From the NCBI RefSeq assembly GCF_014844075.1, contig NZ_CP062165.1, forward strand, positions 3,844,001-3,908,000: a DNA stretch of 64,000 nucleotides. Direction: 5' to 3'. Below are positions 1 to 9,145 of the stretch, piece after piece; within the stretch, counting starts at the first letter, position 1, and every line of letters starts with the position of its first letter. The notes below the pieces were generated by a model, which had not been told where the DNA came from, ran no database searches, and saw only the letters and a program-made list of their open reading frames with translations. Both the position numbers and the translations under genes were made by a program. Source of the DNA: Paenibacillus sp. JNUCC-31. GTDB taxonomy: Bacteria; Bacillota; Bacilli; Paenibacillales; Paenibacillaceae.

Positions 1-571
1 TGTAGACGCTCAGCGGCAGGAACGTATCCGAGTTGATCAGATCGGCAAAATACATCAGATCCATGCCAGCCACGACCGCCAGGATGGATGAGTTTTTGAC
101 CAAATTGATAAACTGGTTGCCGATGGACGGCAATACAATTTTGATCGCCTGCGGAAGAATGATCAGGTTCATGGCCTGTACATAAGACAAACCGGAAGAT
201 CTTGCGGCCTCTAGCTGCCCGCGAGGGACCGTCTGAATACCCGCCCGGATCGCTTCGGCAATAAATGCTGCCGTATAGATGGTCAAACCGAGTGTGCCCG
301 AGATGAATCCATCCAGTGAGATGCCGAGTGCAGGCAGTCCGAGATAGAAGAAAAACACGACGAGCAGCAAGGGGATGTTGCGGATAAACTCAACAAAAGC
401 CGTGCCGATCCAGTTGAGCGGCTTGATAGGCGAGATTCGAAAGATGGCCATGATTGCACCAAGAATAAAGCTGCCAATCAAGGCCATAATGCTCACCTGG
501 ATGGTATTGAGGAAGCCTTCCAGGAATCGATCCGAGTGTTTGATCAGTATACTGAAGTCCAATTTGCCCAT
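1..571 (-). CDS. Polar amino acid ABC transporter permease (3' end outside window)
   Basis: Membrane subunit of a glutamine/glutamate-type ABC importer. It is open to the window edge, so only about 190 N-terminal residues are visible. Reading the minus strand from the ATG at 571 gives a first membrane segment (FLNTIQVSIMALIGSFILGA), a FVEFIRNIPLLLVVFFFYLG segment and the permease EAA-loop region (EAIRAGIQTVPRGQLEAARS ... ILPQAIKIVLPS), which contacts the ATPase. A GGAGAACGGAGG ribosome binding site lies just upstream of the ATG. It is the third gene of the run glnQ-glnH-permease, all on the minus strand. The family is clear; the substrate is inferred from the neighbours. Confidence 0.9.
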   Translation of the reverse strand, partial: MGKLDFSILIKHSDRFLEGFLNTIQVSIMALIGSFILGAIMAIFRISPIKPLNWIGTAFVEFIRNIPLLLVVFFFYLGLPALGISLDGFISGTLGLTIYTAAFIAEAIRAGIQTVPRGQLEAARSSGLSYVQAMNLIILPQAIKIVLPSIGNQFINLVKNSSILAVVAGMDLMYFADLINSDTFLPLSVY

Positions 572-674
572 ATAGGCGAAGCCTCCGTTCTCCAGATGTA
601 GAAACGGCGATTACGTCCTGCCCATGCAACGCATACCACAGGCGCAGTCGCCGCTTGATCATCAGTAATCGAGG

Positions 675-1508
675 TTACTCGGGCTTGCTGCCCAGCCATT
701 TCTCGTGCAACGTATCATATTCGCCGCTATCCTTCATGCTTTTGAGCAGGCTGTTTACCTCTTCTACGAAGGCAGTGTCGCCTTTGCGAATCGCCATGCC
801 GTAAGGCTCGCTCGTGAAATTGCCACCAACCAGCTTGAAGTTGTTATCCGTCTGCTGCATGCCGATCAGGATGATGTTATCGGTCGTCAGTGCCTCGCCT
901 TTACCCGCTTTGAGGGCTGTGAAGGCATCTTGGTAATTGTCGTATTCAAGCACCTCGGCATCCGGGGCTTTCTCGCGAATATTTTGAGCCGAAGTAGAGC
1001 CTTTGACGGCCAGCACTTTCACGCCTCCCAGACTATCCAGACCGGTAATGGTGCTGTCATTTTTTACAAGAAGGGATTGCCCGGCTTCAAAGTAAACATC
1101 GCTGAAGTCCACTTGCTCTTTGCGTTCGTCCGTAATCGTCATCGTGGCGATGATGATGTCAATGTCGCCATTTTGCAGCATCGGAATGCGCGTTTTGGAT
1201 GTCACTTCTTTCAGTTCCAGCTTGGTTTCGTCCCCAAGGATCTGCTTGGCGAGTGCTTTGGCAATATCAATATCGAAGCCTTCGACTTCGCCGCTTGCCG
1301 GGTCTTTCAGACCGAACAATTTCGTATCATATTTCACGCCGGCAATGAGCTTGCCGCGCTCTTTAATCTGTTCAATCGTCCCTTTGGCCTTGGCATCCCC
1401 GCCTGAACCGCCGCTATTGCTGCTTTCCTCTCCGGTACTACAGCCGGACAAGACAAGGGATAGAATCAATACGAGCATAAACGACGACCACTTCAACCTA
1501 TTTTTCAT
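675..1508 (-). CDS. glnH: Polar amino acid ABC transporter substrate-binding lipoprotein, GlnH-like
   Basis: Extracytoplasmic binding protein for a polar amino acid, probably glutamine or glutamate. The 277-residue protein has a lipoprotein signal with lipobox LVLSGC (Cys23) and a low-complexity Ser/Gly linker. A periplasmic-binding-protein fold (SBP_bac_3) follows, with family-typical segments GFDIDIAKALA, DIIIATMTITDERKEQVDFS and EPYGMAIRKGD. Its length is normal. It lies between the ATPase gene (63 nt upstream) and the permease gene (about 100 nt downstream) on the same strand, which makes it the receptor of the same importer. Substrate specificity cannot be read from the sequence; aspartate, glutamate or cystine are alternatives. 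Confidence 0.9.
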   Translation of the reverse strand: MKNRLKWSSFMLVLILSLVLSGCSTGEESSNSGGSGGDAKAKGTIEQIKERGKLIAGVKYDTKLFGLKDPASGEVEGFDIDIAKALAKQILGDETKLELKEVTSKTRIPMLQNGDIDIIIATMTITDERKEQVDFSDVYFEAGQSLLVKNDSTITGLDSLGGVKVLAVKGSTSAQNIREKAPDAEVLEYDNYQDAFTALKAGKGEALTTDNIILIGMQQTDNNFKLVGGNFTSEPYGMAIRKGDTAFVEEVNSLLKSMKDSGEYDTLHEKWLGSKPE

Positions 1509-1571
1509 TGGATAAAGACCCCTTTTCGAAATGGATTATGGTATGGATGTTTTGAATTTCTGTGGTGAATC

Positions 1572-2300
1572 TCAGTGGTGAATCAGACGACTCAGGAATT
1601 GCTTGGCCCGTTCTTCTTTCGGGTTGTCGAAAAATTCAGCGGCGGCCGCTTCTTCCACAATCCGGCCTTCATCCATGAAGATGACCCGGTCTGCGACCTC
1701 GCGGGCAAATCCCATCTCATGTGTTACGACAACCATCGTCATCCCGTTATGGGCCAGAGATCGCATGACATCCAGCACTTCCCCGATCATTTCGGGGTCC
1801 AGCGCGGAGGTGGGTTCGTCAAAAAGCATGATTTTGGGCTCCATGGCGAGACCTCTTGCGATGGCTACACGCTGCTGTTGTCCACCGGACAACTGGGAAG
1901 GATAGCTGTCTGCTTTGTCGGCAATGCCTACGCGGGTCAAATATTTCATCGCCGTTGAAGCTGCCTGTGCTTTGGGTTGTTTGCGCACCTTCATCGGTGC
2001 AAGGGTAATGTTATCGATGACTTTTTTGTGAGGATAGAGATTGAAGTGTTGAAATACCATGCCAATGTCTCGGCGGAAGAGGTTGATGTCCACCTTTTTC
2101 TGATGTAAAGGGACACCACTGACGACTAGTTCACCTTCGGTAATTGTCTCCAGGCGGTTGATGCAGCGGAGCAAGGTGCTTTTGCCTGAGCCGGAAGGGC
2201 CGATAATCACAACGACCTCTCCTTCTTCAATGTGAAGATGAATATCTTTGAGGACATGAAAATGACCAAAATGCTTCTGGACACCCCTAAATTCAATCAA
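1572..2300 (-). CDS. glnQ: Polar amino acid ABC transporter ATP-binding protein, GlnQ-like
   Basis: ATPase that drives the adjacent amino acid importer from the cytoplasmic face. The 242-residue protein has Walker [10 protein letters not shown], the Q-loop region with [13 protein letters not shown], signature LSGGQQQR, Walker [13 protein letters not shown] and switch VVTHEM, all in the order and spacing of the GlnQ/HisP family. It is the first gene of a three-gene minus-strand operon with the binding lipoprotein and the permease. The ATG at 2300 fits the usual family start ([12 protein letters not shown]). No regulatory element was identified upstream beyond AT-rich sequence. Confidence 0.93.
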   Translation of the reverse strand: MIEFRGVQKHFGHFHVLKDIHLHIEEGEVVVIIGPSGSGKSTLLRCINRLETITEGELVVSGVPLHQKKVDINLFRRDIGMVFQHFNLYPHKKVIDNITLAPMKVRKQPKAQAASTAMKYLTRVGIADKADSYPSQLSGGQQQRVAIARGLAMEPKIMLFDEPTSALDPEMIGEVLDVMRSLAHNGMTMVVVTHEMGFAREVADRVIFMDEGRIVEEAAAAEFFDNPKEERAKQFLSRLIHH

Positions 2301-2767
2301 GAGTACACCCCATCCTTTCTGCCACGTTTGTTTGAGAAGGAATATTAAGGAATAAATTGAAACTAGTTATTTAATCATACATACTCATCCTGCCAAAGGC
2401 AATTGGTTTGTTATAAAAAATGACATAAGTAATAGGTTTTATAGGGCTATAGCCCAAAATTATGTTATATATCTGTCATATTATTAAACTCTTTGTGACG
2501 AATCCTGACAGAAAAATGAATCGATTCTCCTAGTGGTTTTACAACCATTGGAATAGATGTATAGAGTATACTGGAAGAGATATTCAATTTATGACTCTGA
2601 TCATAAAAACAAATAACATGAAGTTCCAATCGCAATTGGCAAAAAAGATCAACCTGGCTACCTTGGGACATTGATATGATGGAGCGAGATGCCATTTCAT
2701 CGAAAGAATGTTATGCAATAGTGATAAGAGTCCGATCCCATTACAAGCAGAGAGGATGTTCTGAACG
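2301..2767. other. Divergent intergenic region between glnQ and the GH28 gene
   Basis: This 467-nt AT-rich stretch carries the promoters of two divergent units. A possible plus-strand promoter is TTTACA at 2538 with TATAGA at 2560 (16-nt spacer), about 200 nt ahead of the glycosidase. No riboswitch fold, cre site or repeat was seen. A 76-codon open frame on the minus strand (2465-2695) has no ribosome binding site and was not called. Confidence 0.4.
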
Positions 2768-4381
2768 ATGAATACATATTACTCCCCACTCCGTAAAGGT
2801 CAAGGTATTGAATCCGATGTGCAAGGTTATGAGGTCACTTTACCGGATATTCCGGCCCGGGAATTTCAGATTACGGATTTTGGAGCTGTAGGGGACGGTG
2901 TTACAGATAATACCGAGATGTTTCGTCTGGCCATAGCGACTTGCGCAGAAGCCGGCGGCGGTCGGGTTGTTATCCCTGCGGGGATCTGGCTGACGGGTCC
3001 GATTGTCCTCCGAAGTCGAATTGAACTTCATGTTCAGACAGGTGCTCTGGTTACGTTCAGTCGTAATTTTGATCAGTATCCCCTGATTGCTTCCAGCTTC
3101 GAAGGTTGGCAGGCCGTGCGGTGTCAGTCACCCATTGATGGTGAACACCTGGAGGATATTGCGATTACGGGCGAAGGCACTTGGGATGGTGGTGGCGAGG
3201 CCTGGCGCCCGGTGAAGCGTTCCAAGATGACTTCTTCGCAGTGGAACCAGTTGGTTTCATCCGGTGGTGTGGTAGAGCAGGCGGATGGAGATGATGCGAT
3301 CTGGTGGCCTTCGACTTCGGCCCTTGAAGGTGGCACGATTGTGAGTCGTCTGCATTCGGAGCAAGTGCGTGATGTGGCAGCATACGAGGGAGCCAGAGAC
3401 TTTTTGCGTCCTAACATGGTTAGCTTGCGTCAATGTAAACGGGTGCTGCTGGACGGCCCAACGTTCCAGAACTCACCTGCATGGAATCTGCATCCATGGG
3501 CATCGGAGCATGTCACGATTCGTAATGTGAGTGTGAGGAATCCGTGGTTCTCCCAGAATGGGGATGGACTGGACATTGACTCCTGCAGACATGTTGCGGT
3601 GGAAAACAGTGTATTCGATGTGGGTGATGATGCCATCTGTCTGAAATCCGGCAAAGATTCGGAGGGGCGGGAACTCGGTCTGCCATCCGAATACATCACC
3701 ATTCGGAACTGCACGGTGTATCACGGTCATGGGGGTTTTGTCATTGGCAGTGAAATGTCCGGCGGCGTGCGGCATGTGCGGGTCTCGGATTGTACGTTTA
3801 TCGGAACGGATATTGGGCTCCGCTTTAAAAGCGCGCGTGGGCGCGGCGGGGTGGTTGAAGATATTCAGGTGGAGCGCATCTATATGAAAGATATCATTAT
3901 GGAAGCCATCTCGTTTTCCTTTTTCTATGCGAATCAGGAAGGCTCGGCTCGCGGCAGCGATCTGTCCCAGGAAATTAGCGAAGAGACCCCGGTGTTTCGG
4001 GATATCCGAATCTCGGATGTCGTCTGTGCGGGGGCGGAGACGGCGCTGTTGGTGAGCGGGCTGCCGGAAATGCCTTTGGACGGTCTGGTGATTGAAGGGT
4101 ACAAAGTAAATGCACGAAAAGGAGTGCAGTGCGCGCATGCGAAACATCTGCGGATTGCCGAACTGCACGCGAATATTACTGAAGGTTCACTGATTCATCT
4201 GCACCAGTGCAAAGGGGCAGAAGTGGAAGCTATTGAGGGGGCAGGCCCGGATGGACGGCTTCTGACGGTGACTGGACATGAATCAGCAGGTATTGTTTGC
4301 CGGGAGGGTGATGCTGATGAAGAGGGGCGACAGATCTCCGTCGGTCCTGAAGTACGAAGTGGTGTAATCATTCGCAGGTAA
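2768..4381 (+). CDS. Glycoside hydrolase family 28 (polygalacturonase-like)
   Basis: Likely hydrolyses galacturonic-acid-containing oligosaccharides from pectin. The 537-residue protein begins with the pectate-lyase-like motif FQITDFGAVGDGVTDNTEMF and is a right-handed beta-helix. All four GH28 signatures are visible: N264-G-D266, G286-D287-D288, G320-H321-G322 and R352-F-K354. There is no signal peptide, so the enzyme should be cytoplasmic and act on imported oligomers, as in Bacillales oligogalacturonide pathways. The start ATG follows an AGAGAGGATG-type ribosome binding site. It is convergent with an AraC regulator that may control it, separated by a shared terminator. No transporter or other pectin gene is nearby, so exo-activity and substrate are inferred. 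Confidence 0.88.
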   Translation: MNTYYSPLRKGQGIESDVQGYEVTLPDIPAREFQITDFGAVGDGVTDNTEMFRLAIATCAEAGGGRVVIPAGIWLTGPIVLRSRIELHVQTGALVTFSRNFDQYPLIASSFEGWQAVRCQSPIDGEHLEDIAITGEGTWDGGGEAWRPVKRSKMTSSQWNQLVSSGGVVEQADGDDAIWWPSTSALEGGTIVSRLHSEQVRDVAAYEGARDFLRPNMVSLRQCKRVLLDGPTFQNSPAWNLHPWASEHVTIRNVSVRNPWFSQNGDGLDIDSCRHVAVENSVFDVGDDAICLKSGKDSEGRELGLPSEYITIRNCTVYHGHGGFVIGSEMSGGVRHVRVSDCTFIGTDIGLRFKSARGRGGVVEDIQVERIYMKDIIMEAISFSFFYANQEGSARGSDLSQEISEETPVFRDIRISDVVCAGAETALLVSGLPEMPLDGLVIEGYKVNARKGVQCAHAKHLRIAELHANITEGSLIHLHQCKGAEVEAIEGAGPDGRLLTVTGHESAGIVCREGDADEEGRQISVGPEVRSGVIIRR

Positions 4382-4454
4382 AAAATTCCGTTTGGCTGAA
4401 ACGGAGAGTGCTTGACGTTCTTCATCACGTATACAATCTCTAATGTCCATGTTA

Positions 4455-4501
4455 AAAGGAGCGTACCACAGGGCCATTTCATGACCCATGGTACGCTTTT
4501 A
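4455..4501. terminator. Bidirectional terminator between GH28 and araC-type genes
   Basis: Perfect 9-bp inverted repeat AGCGTACCA / TGGTACGCT, preceded by an A-run and followed by a T-run. It can therefore end transcripts coming from either side. Confidence 0.8.
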
Positions 4502-4553
4502 TGTTGAATCGTCCGCCTCAGAAGGAGGCGGAACTCGTTTGGCGTTTTGCTTT

Positions 4554-5414
4554 CTAGGAGTGAACACCTTGTTCTTTGCGATACCGGAGCGGTGTCGTTC
4601 CGGTCACCTGTTTAAACGTTTTATTAAAATGAGCCGTGTGCTCGAATCCTACCTTTTCCGCAATCAATTGCACCCGCTCCTGAGTCGAAAGTAAACGTCT
4701 CTGTGCTTCACGAACCCGTACAACACGCAAATATTCGCTAAACCGGAATCCGGTAAAACGGCTGAACATCCGGCTCAAATACGATGGGCTGATGTAAAAG
4801 CGCGCTGCAGCCTCTTCTAACGTAAGGGGGTCACTATAATGATTATTCACATATGCAGCGATTTCACTGATCTTATCCTGCATCGGATGAATCGGACCCG
4901 GAGAGGACTGACGGGTATTCTCTTCAACCCGGTGGATGTTAATCAGGACCTGGGCAAGCAGGCTTCTAACTGCGATTTCATAATGAGGCTTGCGTTCCTT
5001 GCACTCTTGCAGCATTTGCCACAGCATTCGTTCCATTTCGGGCTGGTCCGCTTCGGTGAAATGCAGCATCCTTGAACAAGCAAAGGGCAGCAGACCGCAT
5101 AGGCCGAGCTCCATCCCGGTGGCAAAAGCAGGTGAGAACCCAATCAGAATCCGCTCGAAGCCGGGCGTGGTTCCTTTGGACGTGGTATGTATATCATGGG
5201 GATTGATCAGGATCAGATCGCCTTTGCAGGCGGTAAGAAGCTGGCCATTCATGGAATAAACGCGTTCTCCTTCAAGGAGATAATACAGCTCGTAAAAAGG
5301 ATGGGCGTGAGGCTGTGGCATGGCGTTTCCATCATGTCTGCTCATATATTCAATGGTGAATGAACTCTCGCCAATCCGATATTTGGGTCCAATCCGATCC
5401 TCTATAACACTCAT
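4554..5414 (-). CDS. AraC-family transcriptional regulator with N-terminal cupin
   Basis: One-component sugar-responsive regulator. The 286-residue protein has an N-terminal cupin-type sensing domain (segments PHAHPFYELYYLLEGERVY and GDLILINPHDIHTT) and two C-terminal helix-turn-helix units. The second unit shows the AraC signature region VQLIAEKVGFEHTAHFNKTFK ending in TGTTPLRYRKE. This layout is typical of regulators of carbohydrate genes in Paenibacillus. It faces the GH28 gene and a perfect CcpA site lies about 70 nt ahead of its start, so it is probably under catabolite control. Its target is inferred to be the GH28 gene; its ligand is unknown. Confidence 0.9.
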   Translation of the reverse strand: MSVIEDRIGPKYRIGESSFTIEYMSRHDGNAMPQPHAHPFYELYYLLEGERVYSMNGQLLTACKGDLILINPHDIHTTSKGTTPGFERILIGFSPAFATGMELGLCGLLPFACSRMLHFTEADQPEMERMLWQMLQECKERKPHYEIAVRSLLAQVLINIHRVEENTRQSSPGPIHPMQDKISEIAAYVNNHYSDPLTLEEAAARFYISPSYLSRMFSRFTGFRFSEYLRVVRVREAQRRLLSTQERVQLIAEKVGFEHTAHFNKTFKQVTGTTPLRYRKEQGVHS

Positions 5415-5482
5415 AACACGGCTCCTCTCTGCGCCAGCTGATTTACGGTTATATCCACATCATAACGGAAAATCCAGTTTGT

Positions 5483-5496
5483 TGTAAACGCTATCA
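5483..5496. promoter_or_regulatory. CcpA cre site upstream of the araC-type gene
   Basis: TGTAAACGCTATCA matches the consensus TGWAANCGNTNWCA at all 14 positions. It sits 69-82 nt upstream of the AraC-type start codon on the minus strand, where it would overlap or flank the promoter and repress during growth on preferred sugars. The Cupin_5 gene starts 178 nt away on the other side. Confidence 0.8.
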
Positions 5497-5673
5497 TATG
5501 GGTGAAAGCTCAGGTCAACCTGAATCAATGGAACACTGGGCCGGTGAAAGTGGTTGGGCTTGTGTAGCCTGGAAAGGTGACAAAAGTCTATTCATGTTTT
5601 ACAGTAGGAATAGTGAGGCTACACTCTGGATATCGAGTACCTCCAATACAATTTGGAAGGAAGGAAACAGGTT

Positions 5674-6132
5674 ATGACGACACATGAATTATCGCCATTG
5701 GTTGCTGCACTGAATATGCAGCCCCACGTTGAAGGCGGTTGGTATAAGGAAGAATGGAAGGCATCGTATCAAATTCCACAATCCGTACTGCCGGATACAT
5801 ACTCGGGCCCTCGATTCTCGGCAAGTTCGACGTATTTCCTGCTGCACTCGCATGAAGTCTCGGAATGGCATACCGTTTTGTCCGATGAGCTCTGGTTGTG
5901 GCATAGCGGCAGTCCGGTTGAATTGAAATTGGGCGGCAACGGGGAAAACCCGGAAAATGAAGAAGTGCTCGTATTGGGTATGGATATCGAAGCGGGGCAA
6001 TCACCGCAGGTGCTCGTTCCAGCCGGCGTATGGCAAACGGCACGTCCATTGGGTGATGAGCCTGTGCTGGTAACGTGCGTTGTAGCGCCAGGCTTCCATT
6101 TTGATGATTTCAAACTGGTTTCCAAGGGCTAA
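5674..6132 (+). CDS. Cupin_5 (DUF985) family protein
   Basis: Small soluble beta-barrel protein of the Cupin_5/DUF985 family, about 152 residues. Family marks are LNMQPHVEGGWYKE at the N-terminus, SSTYFLLHSHEVSEWHTV, DELWLWHSG and the C-terminal VVAPGFHFDDFKL. The His and Glu residues in HSHEVSEWH would line the barrel. Biochemical function is not established; some relatives are suggested to act on sugars. I start at the ATG at 5674, which follows GGAAGGAAGG with good spacing. A TTG at 5653 lies inside or ahead of that site and would only add seven residues. It is followed by its own terminator and is probably monocistronic. Confidence 0.85.
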   Translation: MTTHELSPLVAALNMQPHVEGGWYKEEWKASYQIPQSVLPDTYSGPRFSASSTYFLLHSHEVSEWHTVLSDELWLWHSGSPVELKLGGNGENPENEEVLVLGMDIEAGQSPQVLVPAGVWQTARPLGDEPVLVTCVVAPGFHFDDFKLVSKG

Positions 6133-6153
6133 TATAACCATGAATGAACAAGC

Positions 6154-6198
6154 AAAATCCCGCTCCTGATGCGTCTGCATCCGGAGCGGGATTTTTTT
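6154..6198 (+). terminator. Terminator after the Cupin_5 gene
   Basis: AAATCCCGCTCC pairs with GGAGCGGGATTT and is followed by a run of seven T. The A-run on the other side also suits the convergent aldo/keto reductase gene. Confidence 0.9.
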
Positions 6199-6222
6199 GA
6201 GGGTTGAAATCCTGATGATATG

Positions 6223-7050
6223 TTAAAAGTTAAAGTTATCCGGATCAGAACCGAAGCGTTTGTTCTCGTTCAGTTGATTAATGTGCTCGACTTCTTCCGT
6301 TGTCAACTCAAAGTCATAGAGGTCTGCATTATCGCGAATGCGCTGTGGTGTAACGGATTTCGGTATGGTCACAATGCCATTTTGCAGATCCCAACGCAGG
6401 ATAACCTGTGCAGGTGACTTGCCGTACTTGGCAGCAATGTCCTGAAGCAGCGGATGTTCCAGGAGATGTCCCTGACCAAGTGGAGACCAGGCTTCAATCT
6501 GAATCTGATGTTTGCTGCAATACTCCCGAAGTTCCGTTTGAATCAGGAGCGGGTGGAGTTCCACCTGATTCACAGCAGGTTTAATGGTGGCATCGGTCAT
6601 CAGGTCTTCCAAGTGATGAATCTGGAAGTTGCTTACACCAATCGCACGGATGCGTCCTTCCTTGTGCAGCTTCTCCAGTGCTCTCCAGGTATCTTTATAC
6701 TTTCCTTTGACAGGCCAGTGAATGAGGTAGAGATCCAGATATTCCAGTTCGAGTCGTTCCATACTGGCTTCGAAGGCTGCCAAAGTGGATTCGTAACCTT
6801 GATCCCCGTTCCATACCTTGGTGGTAATGAACAGATCCTCGCGGGCGATTCCGGATTCACGAATACCCTGGGCTACACCCGTTTCGTTGTTATACGCTTT
6901 GGCCGTATCGATGCTGCGGTAACCGGCCTGAATCGCCGTTTTGACGGCTTCAACCACTTCTTCTCCGTCCTTAACCTTAAATACGCCAAAACCCAGCCAA
7001 GGCATTTTGACTCCATTGTAGAGTGTCGTTGTGTCCTGCACGTGTTTCAT
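6223..7050 (-). CDS. Aldo/keto reductase
   Basis: NADPH-dependent reductase of carbonyl compounds, similar to the Bacillus YvgN/YtbE group. The 275-residue protein has the full catalytic tetrad Asp48, Tyr53 ([11 protein letters not shown]), Lys78 (TTKVW) and His111 (LIHWP). It also has the cofactor-binding signature [13 protein letters not shown] near the C-terminus and the usual GVSNF motif. Length is standard for the family. The start ATG has an AGGAGG site just upstream. It is transcribed alone on the minus strand, convergent with the Cupin_5 gene. The physiological substrate (methylglyoxal or another aldehyde) is not visible from context. Confidence 0.92.
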   Translation of the reverse strand: MKHVQDTTTLYNGVKMPWLGFGVFKVKDGEEVVEAVKTAIQAGYRSIDTAKAYNNETGVAQGIRESGIAREDLFITTKVWNGDQGYESTLAAFEASMERLELEYLDLYLIHWPVKGKYKDTWRALEKLHKEGRIRAIGVSNFQIHHLEDLMTDATIKPAVNQVELHPLLIQTELREYCSKHQIQIEAWSPLGQGHLLEHPLLQDIAAKYGKSPAQVILRWDLQNGIVTIPKSVTPQRIRDNADLYDFELTTEEVEHINQLNENKRFGSDPDNFNF

Positions 7051-7310
7051 GGTCCGAAATTCCTCCTTTGATTCATCAATGATTTCATGATGTAATTACC
7101 CTGTGGTCTGGCCACCAATCGGAAAAAGGGAAGCCATCTGTATTAATTATACTAAACCTCTTTGGCATTGGAAAAGAATACAACCATTTCGATAGGAAAA
7201 ATCCTTAATTTATCCTTTTTCGCCAGGCAGAGGTTTGGTTTTGACTCGTGCGGGTGATAAGATGAAGTATACGAAATATGGAAACAGAGGTTTACCTTAT
7301 TGAAGGGTTC

Positions 7311-7382
7311 ACAGATGAACAGATGAACAGAGGAGCACGGGAGCACGGGAGCACGGGGAAGTCGGGTAACACTCAACCCGTG
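7311..7382 (+). repeat. Two adjacent 8-bp tandem repeats and a hairpin in the leader of the DUF445 gene
   Basis: ACAGATGA occurs 2.5 times from 7311, followed directly by three copies of GGAGCACG at 7332-7355. Then CACGGG at 7353 can pair with CCCGTG at 7377, with an inner CGGGT/ACCCG pair. The array ends about 30 nt before the DUF445 start codon, so it may lie in the untranslated leader. Confidence 0.6.
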
Positions 7383-7410
7383 TGATTAACGATAAAGGAG
7401 TAAGAATATA

Positions 7411-8667
7411 ATGGCTAAACCGAAACAAACCAAAAAAGCAGCAGCGTGGTCTCTCGTTGTTATGGGAGCCGGATTTGCCGCCTCATTGCCGTTTCAGGGC
7501 GGTATTGTAGGAAAAATGCTGGTAGGCTCATTTGAGGCGGGGTTGGTAGGCGGACTTGCGGACTGGTTCGCTGTAACAGCGTTGTTCCGTCATCCGCTGG
7601 GTATTCCGATTCCACATACGGCACTGTTGCCGAAGAATCGGGATAAGATGACCGAAGGTCTGGTCTCTGCGGTGGAAAATAACTTGCTGAACAAGGATAG
7701 CATCACCGAGAAAATCGCAGGCTTTAAAGCGGCGGAGACGGTACTGGATACGTTAACACGTGAACTCCATAGCGATGGAATCAAAACCATGATTGATACG
7801 CTCTGCAAACGTATCCTTGCCGGTCTTCCGCTGGAGCAGATTGCGCCACTGGTGGCGGGTGAGATCAAATCACAGGCAGGAACCTTTGATCTGGGTCCGA
7901 TTCTGGAACGGGCTTCGATCCAGATGAGTGAGCGTGGACATGATGCCAAAGCGCTGGACTACGCTTTGAAGCAGGCAGAGGAGTGGCTGGTGAAGCCGGA
8001 GACCATTATGTTTTTGGGCGAAAGCGGTCTGAAGGCGATCAGCGGAATCCAAATGAACGGATTGATGCAATTTGCGATGAATGCGTTCATGGGCTATCTG
8101 AACGAGGAGCGTATGGGTGGCATTTTGCAGGGATATCTGTTTGACCGGGTAGAGGACATGAAGCGGGAAGGCAGTGCTCTCCGTTACAAAGTGCTCGATC
8201 TGTTGCGAACCCAGGCTATCCGACTGGCGATGAGTGAGAGTGTGCAGGATGGAGTCAACGGCTGGAAGAACAGCATGCTGGATGGATGGAACGCAGAGGA
8301 AACCGTGCTGAACAAACTGGTCGAGCTGAGGGAAAAGGCGCTGGCTGCGATGGAAGATGGACAGTATGTGGATACATATGCGCTACCTGCCATTGAGCGT
8401 GTTTTGTCTGATTTGCGTTCCGATGAAGCGTTGTTAGCAGGATTGAATGCCAAGATTGTGGAAGGTGTAACAACGCTACTGGAGAAGAACCATTCCAAAA
8501 TCGGTAACCTTGTGCGCGAAAATGTGGGCAAAATGGACAATGCCTCCCTGGTCTCGCTGATCGAGGACAAAGTAGGGCAGGATCTGCAGTGGATTCGGAT
8601 TAACGGAGCCGTTACCGGGTTTATAATCGGAATTGCACTGACCGCGCTGCGGATGGTATTGGAATAA
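7411..8667 (+). CDS. DUF445 domain membrane protein
   Basis: Membrane-anchored protein of the DUF445 family. The 418-residue protein has an N-terminal membrane segment (AAAWSLVVMGAGFAASLP) followed by the family hallmark VGSFEAGLVGGLADWFAVTALFRHPLGIPIPHTALLPKNRDK. It then has a long helical soluble part, and a C-terminal membrane anchor (INGAVTGFIIGIALTALRMV). Function of the family is not established; a role at the cell envelope is likely from topology. The start has a strong AAAGGAG site. It is flanked by terminators and probably monocistronic. Confidence 0.88.
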   Translation: MAKPKQTKKAAAWSLVVMGAGFAASLPFQGGIVGKMLVGSFEAGLVGGLADWFAVTALFRHPLGIPIPHTALLPKNRDKMTEGLVSAVENNLLNKDSITEKIAGFKAAETVLDTLTRELHSDGIKTMIDTLCKRILAGLPLEQIAPLVAGEIKSQAGTFDLGPILERASIQMSERGHDAKALDYALKQAEEWLVKPETIMFLGESGLKAISGIQMNGLMQFAMNAFMGYLNEERMGGILQGYLFDRVEDMKREGSALRYKVLDLLRTQAIRLAMSESVQDGVNGWKNSMLDGWNAEETVLNKLVELREKALAAMEDGQYVDTYALPAIERVLSDLRSDEALLAGLNAKIVEGVTTLLEKNHSKIGNLVRENVGKMDNASLVSLIEDKVGQDLQWIRINGAVTGFIIGIALTALRMVLE

Positions 8668-8671
8668 CATG

Positions 8672-8715
8672 CAAAGAGCCACCCTTGAAGTGGAAATTGG
8701 GGTAGGCTCTTTTTG
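8672..8715 (+). terminator. Terminator after the DUF445 gene
   Basis: AAAGAGCC pairs with GGCTCTTT around a loop with two further C-G pairs, followed by a T-run immediately after the stop codon. Confidence 0.8.
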
Positions 8716-8763
8716 TTATGCCAATTATCGATGGTTAGAGGACTGTAGTCCCCCATATTCTTT

Positions 8764-9117
8764 CTATTTGGAGGTCAACTGTTTTGCATGCCCGGGCAAA
8801 TCGTCTGCCGTAACCTCTTCCCAGTGTGTTACACCACGCAGCGTGGATACATATAGTTTCAAGTAAGCGCCAGTTTTAAGCAGCTTGCTGGTAGAGAAGC
8901 TCAGTGTTTTCGATTTTCCCTCGTCCGTATATCCGACCAGTTCATAGGCATATCTGCCGTTATCATCTTTGTTGACCGTAGACTGATTCACAATGGTATA
9001 GTAGGTTGTTTTGCCGGCAGGGTTATCGGGAGTCAGTTTGGCCGGGTCCATGAAGAAGAGCCACAGGCAAGTTAAAATAACGAGTACCAAAGCGAGAATG
9101 GTGAGTGCTTTTTTCAT
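8764..9117 (-). CDS. YxeA-family (DUF1093) small exported protein
   Basis: 117-residue protein with an N-terminal membrane anchor (KALTILALVLVILTCLWLFF) and an extracytoplasmic domain. Its pattern YYTIVNQ ... YAYELVGYTDEGKSKTLSF ... LLKTGAYLKLYVS ... GVTHWEEV is that of the YxeA/DUF1093 family. It lies 28 nt downstream of the last immunity permease gene, and so is very likely the final gene of the lanFEG operon. In Bacillus subtilis yxeA is the last gene of yxdJKLM-yxeA, a peptide-sensing two-component/ABC module. That parallel suggests an accessory role in detecting or resisting the lantibiotic. This role is inference; the biochemical activity is unknown. Confidence 0.85.
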   Translation of the reverse strand: MKKALTILALVLVILTCLWLFFMDPAKLTPDNPAGKTTYYTIVNQSTVNKDDNGRYAYELVGYTDEGKSKTLSFSTSKLLKTGAYLKLYVSTLRGVTHWEEVTADDLPGHAKQLTSK

Positions 9118-9145
9118 ATTTTGTACTCCTTTGATCTGTGTAAAT

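Noticed and set aside
390..662. 90-codon minus-strand frame overlapping the permease start
   Set aside because: Out of frame with the clear permease sequence, which has the proper ribosome binding site and EAA loop.
705..1406. 233-codon plus-strand frame antisense to glnH
   Set aside because: Long only because it mirrors glnH codon usage; no start signal or domain.
2465..2695. 76-codon minus-strand open frame in the glnQ-GH28 gap
   Set aside because: No ribosome binding site, no recognisable domain, and AT-rich sequence in a promoter region; most likely a chance frame.
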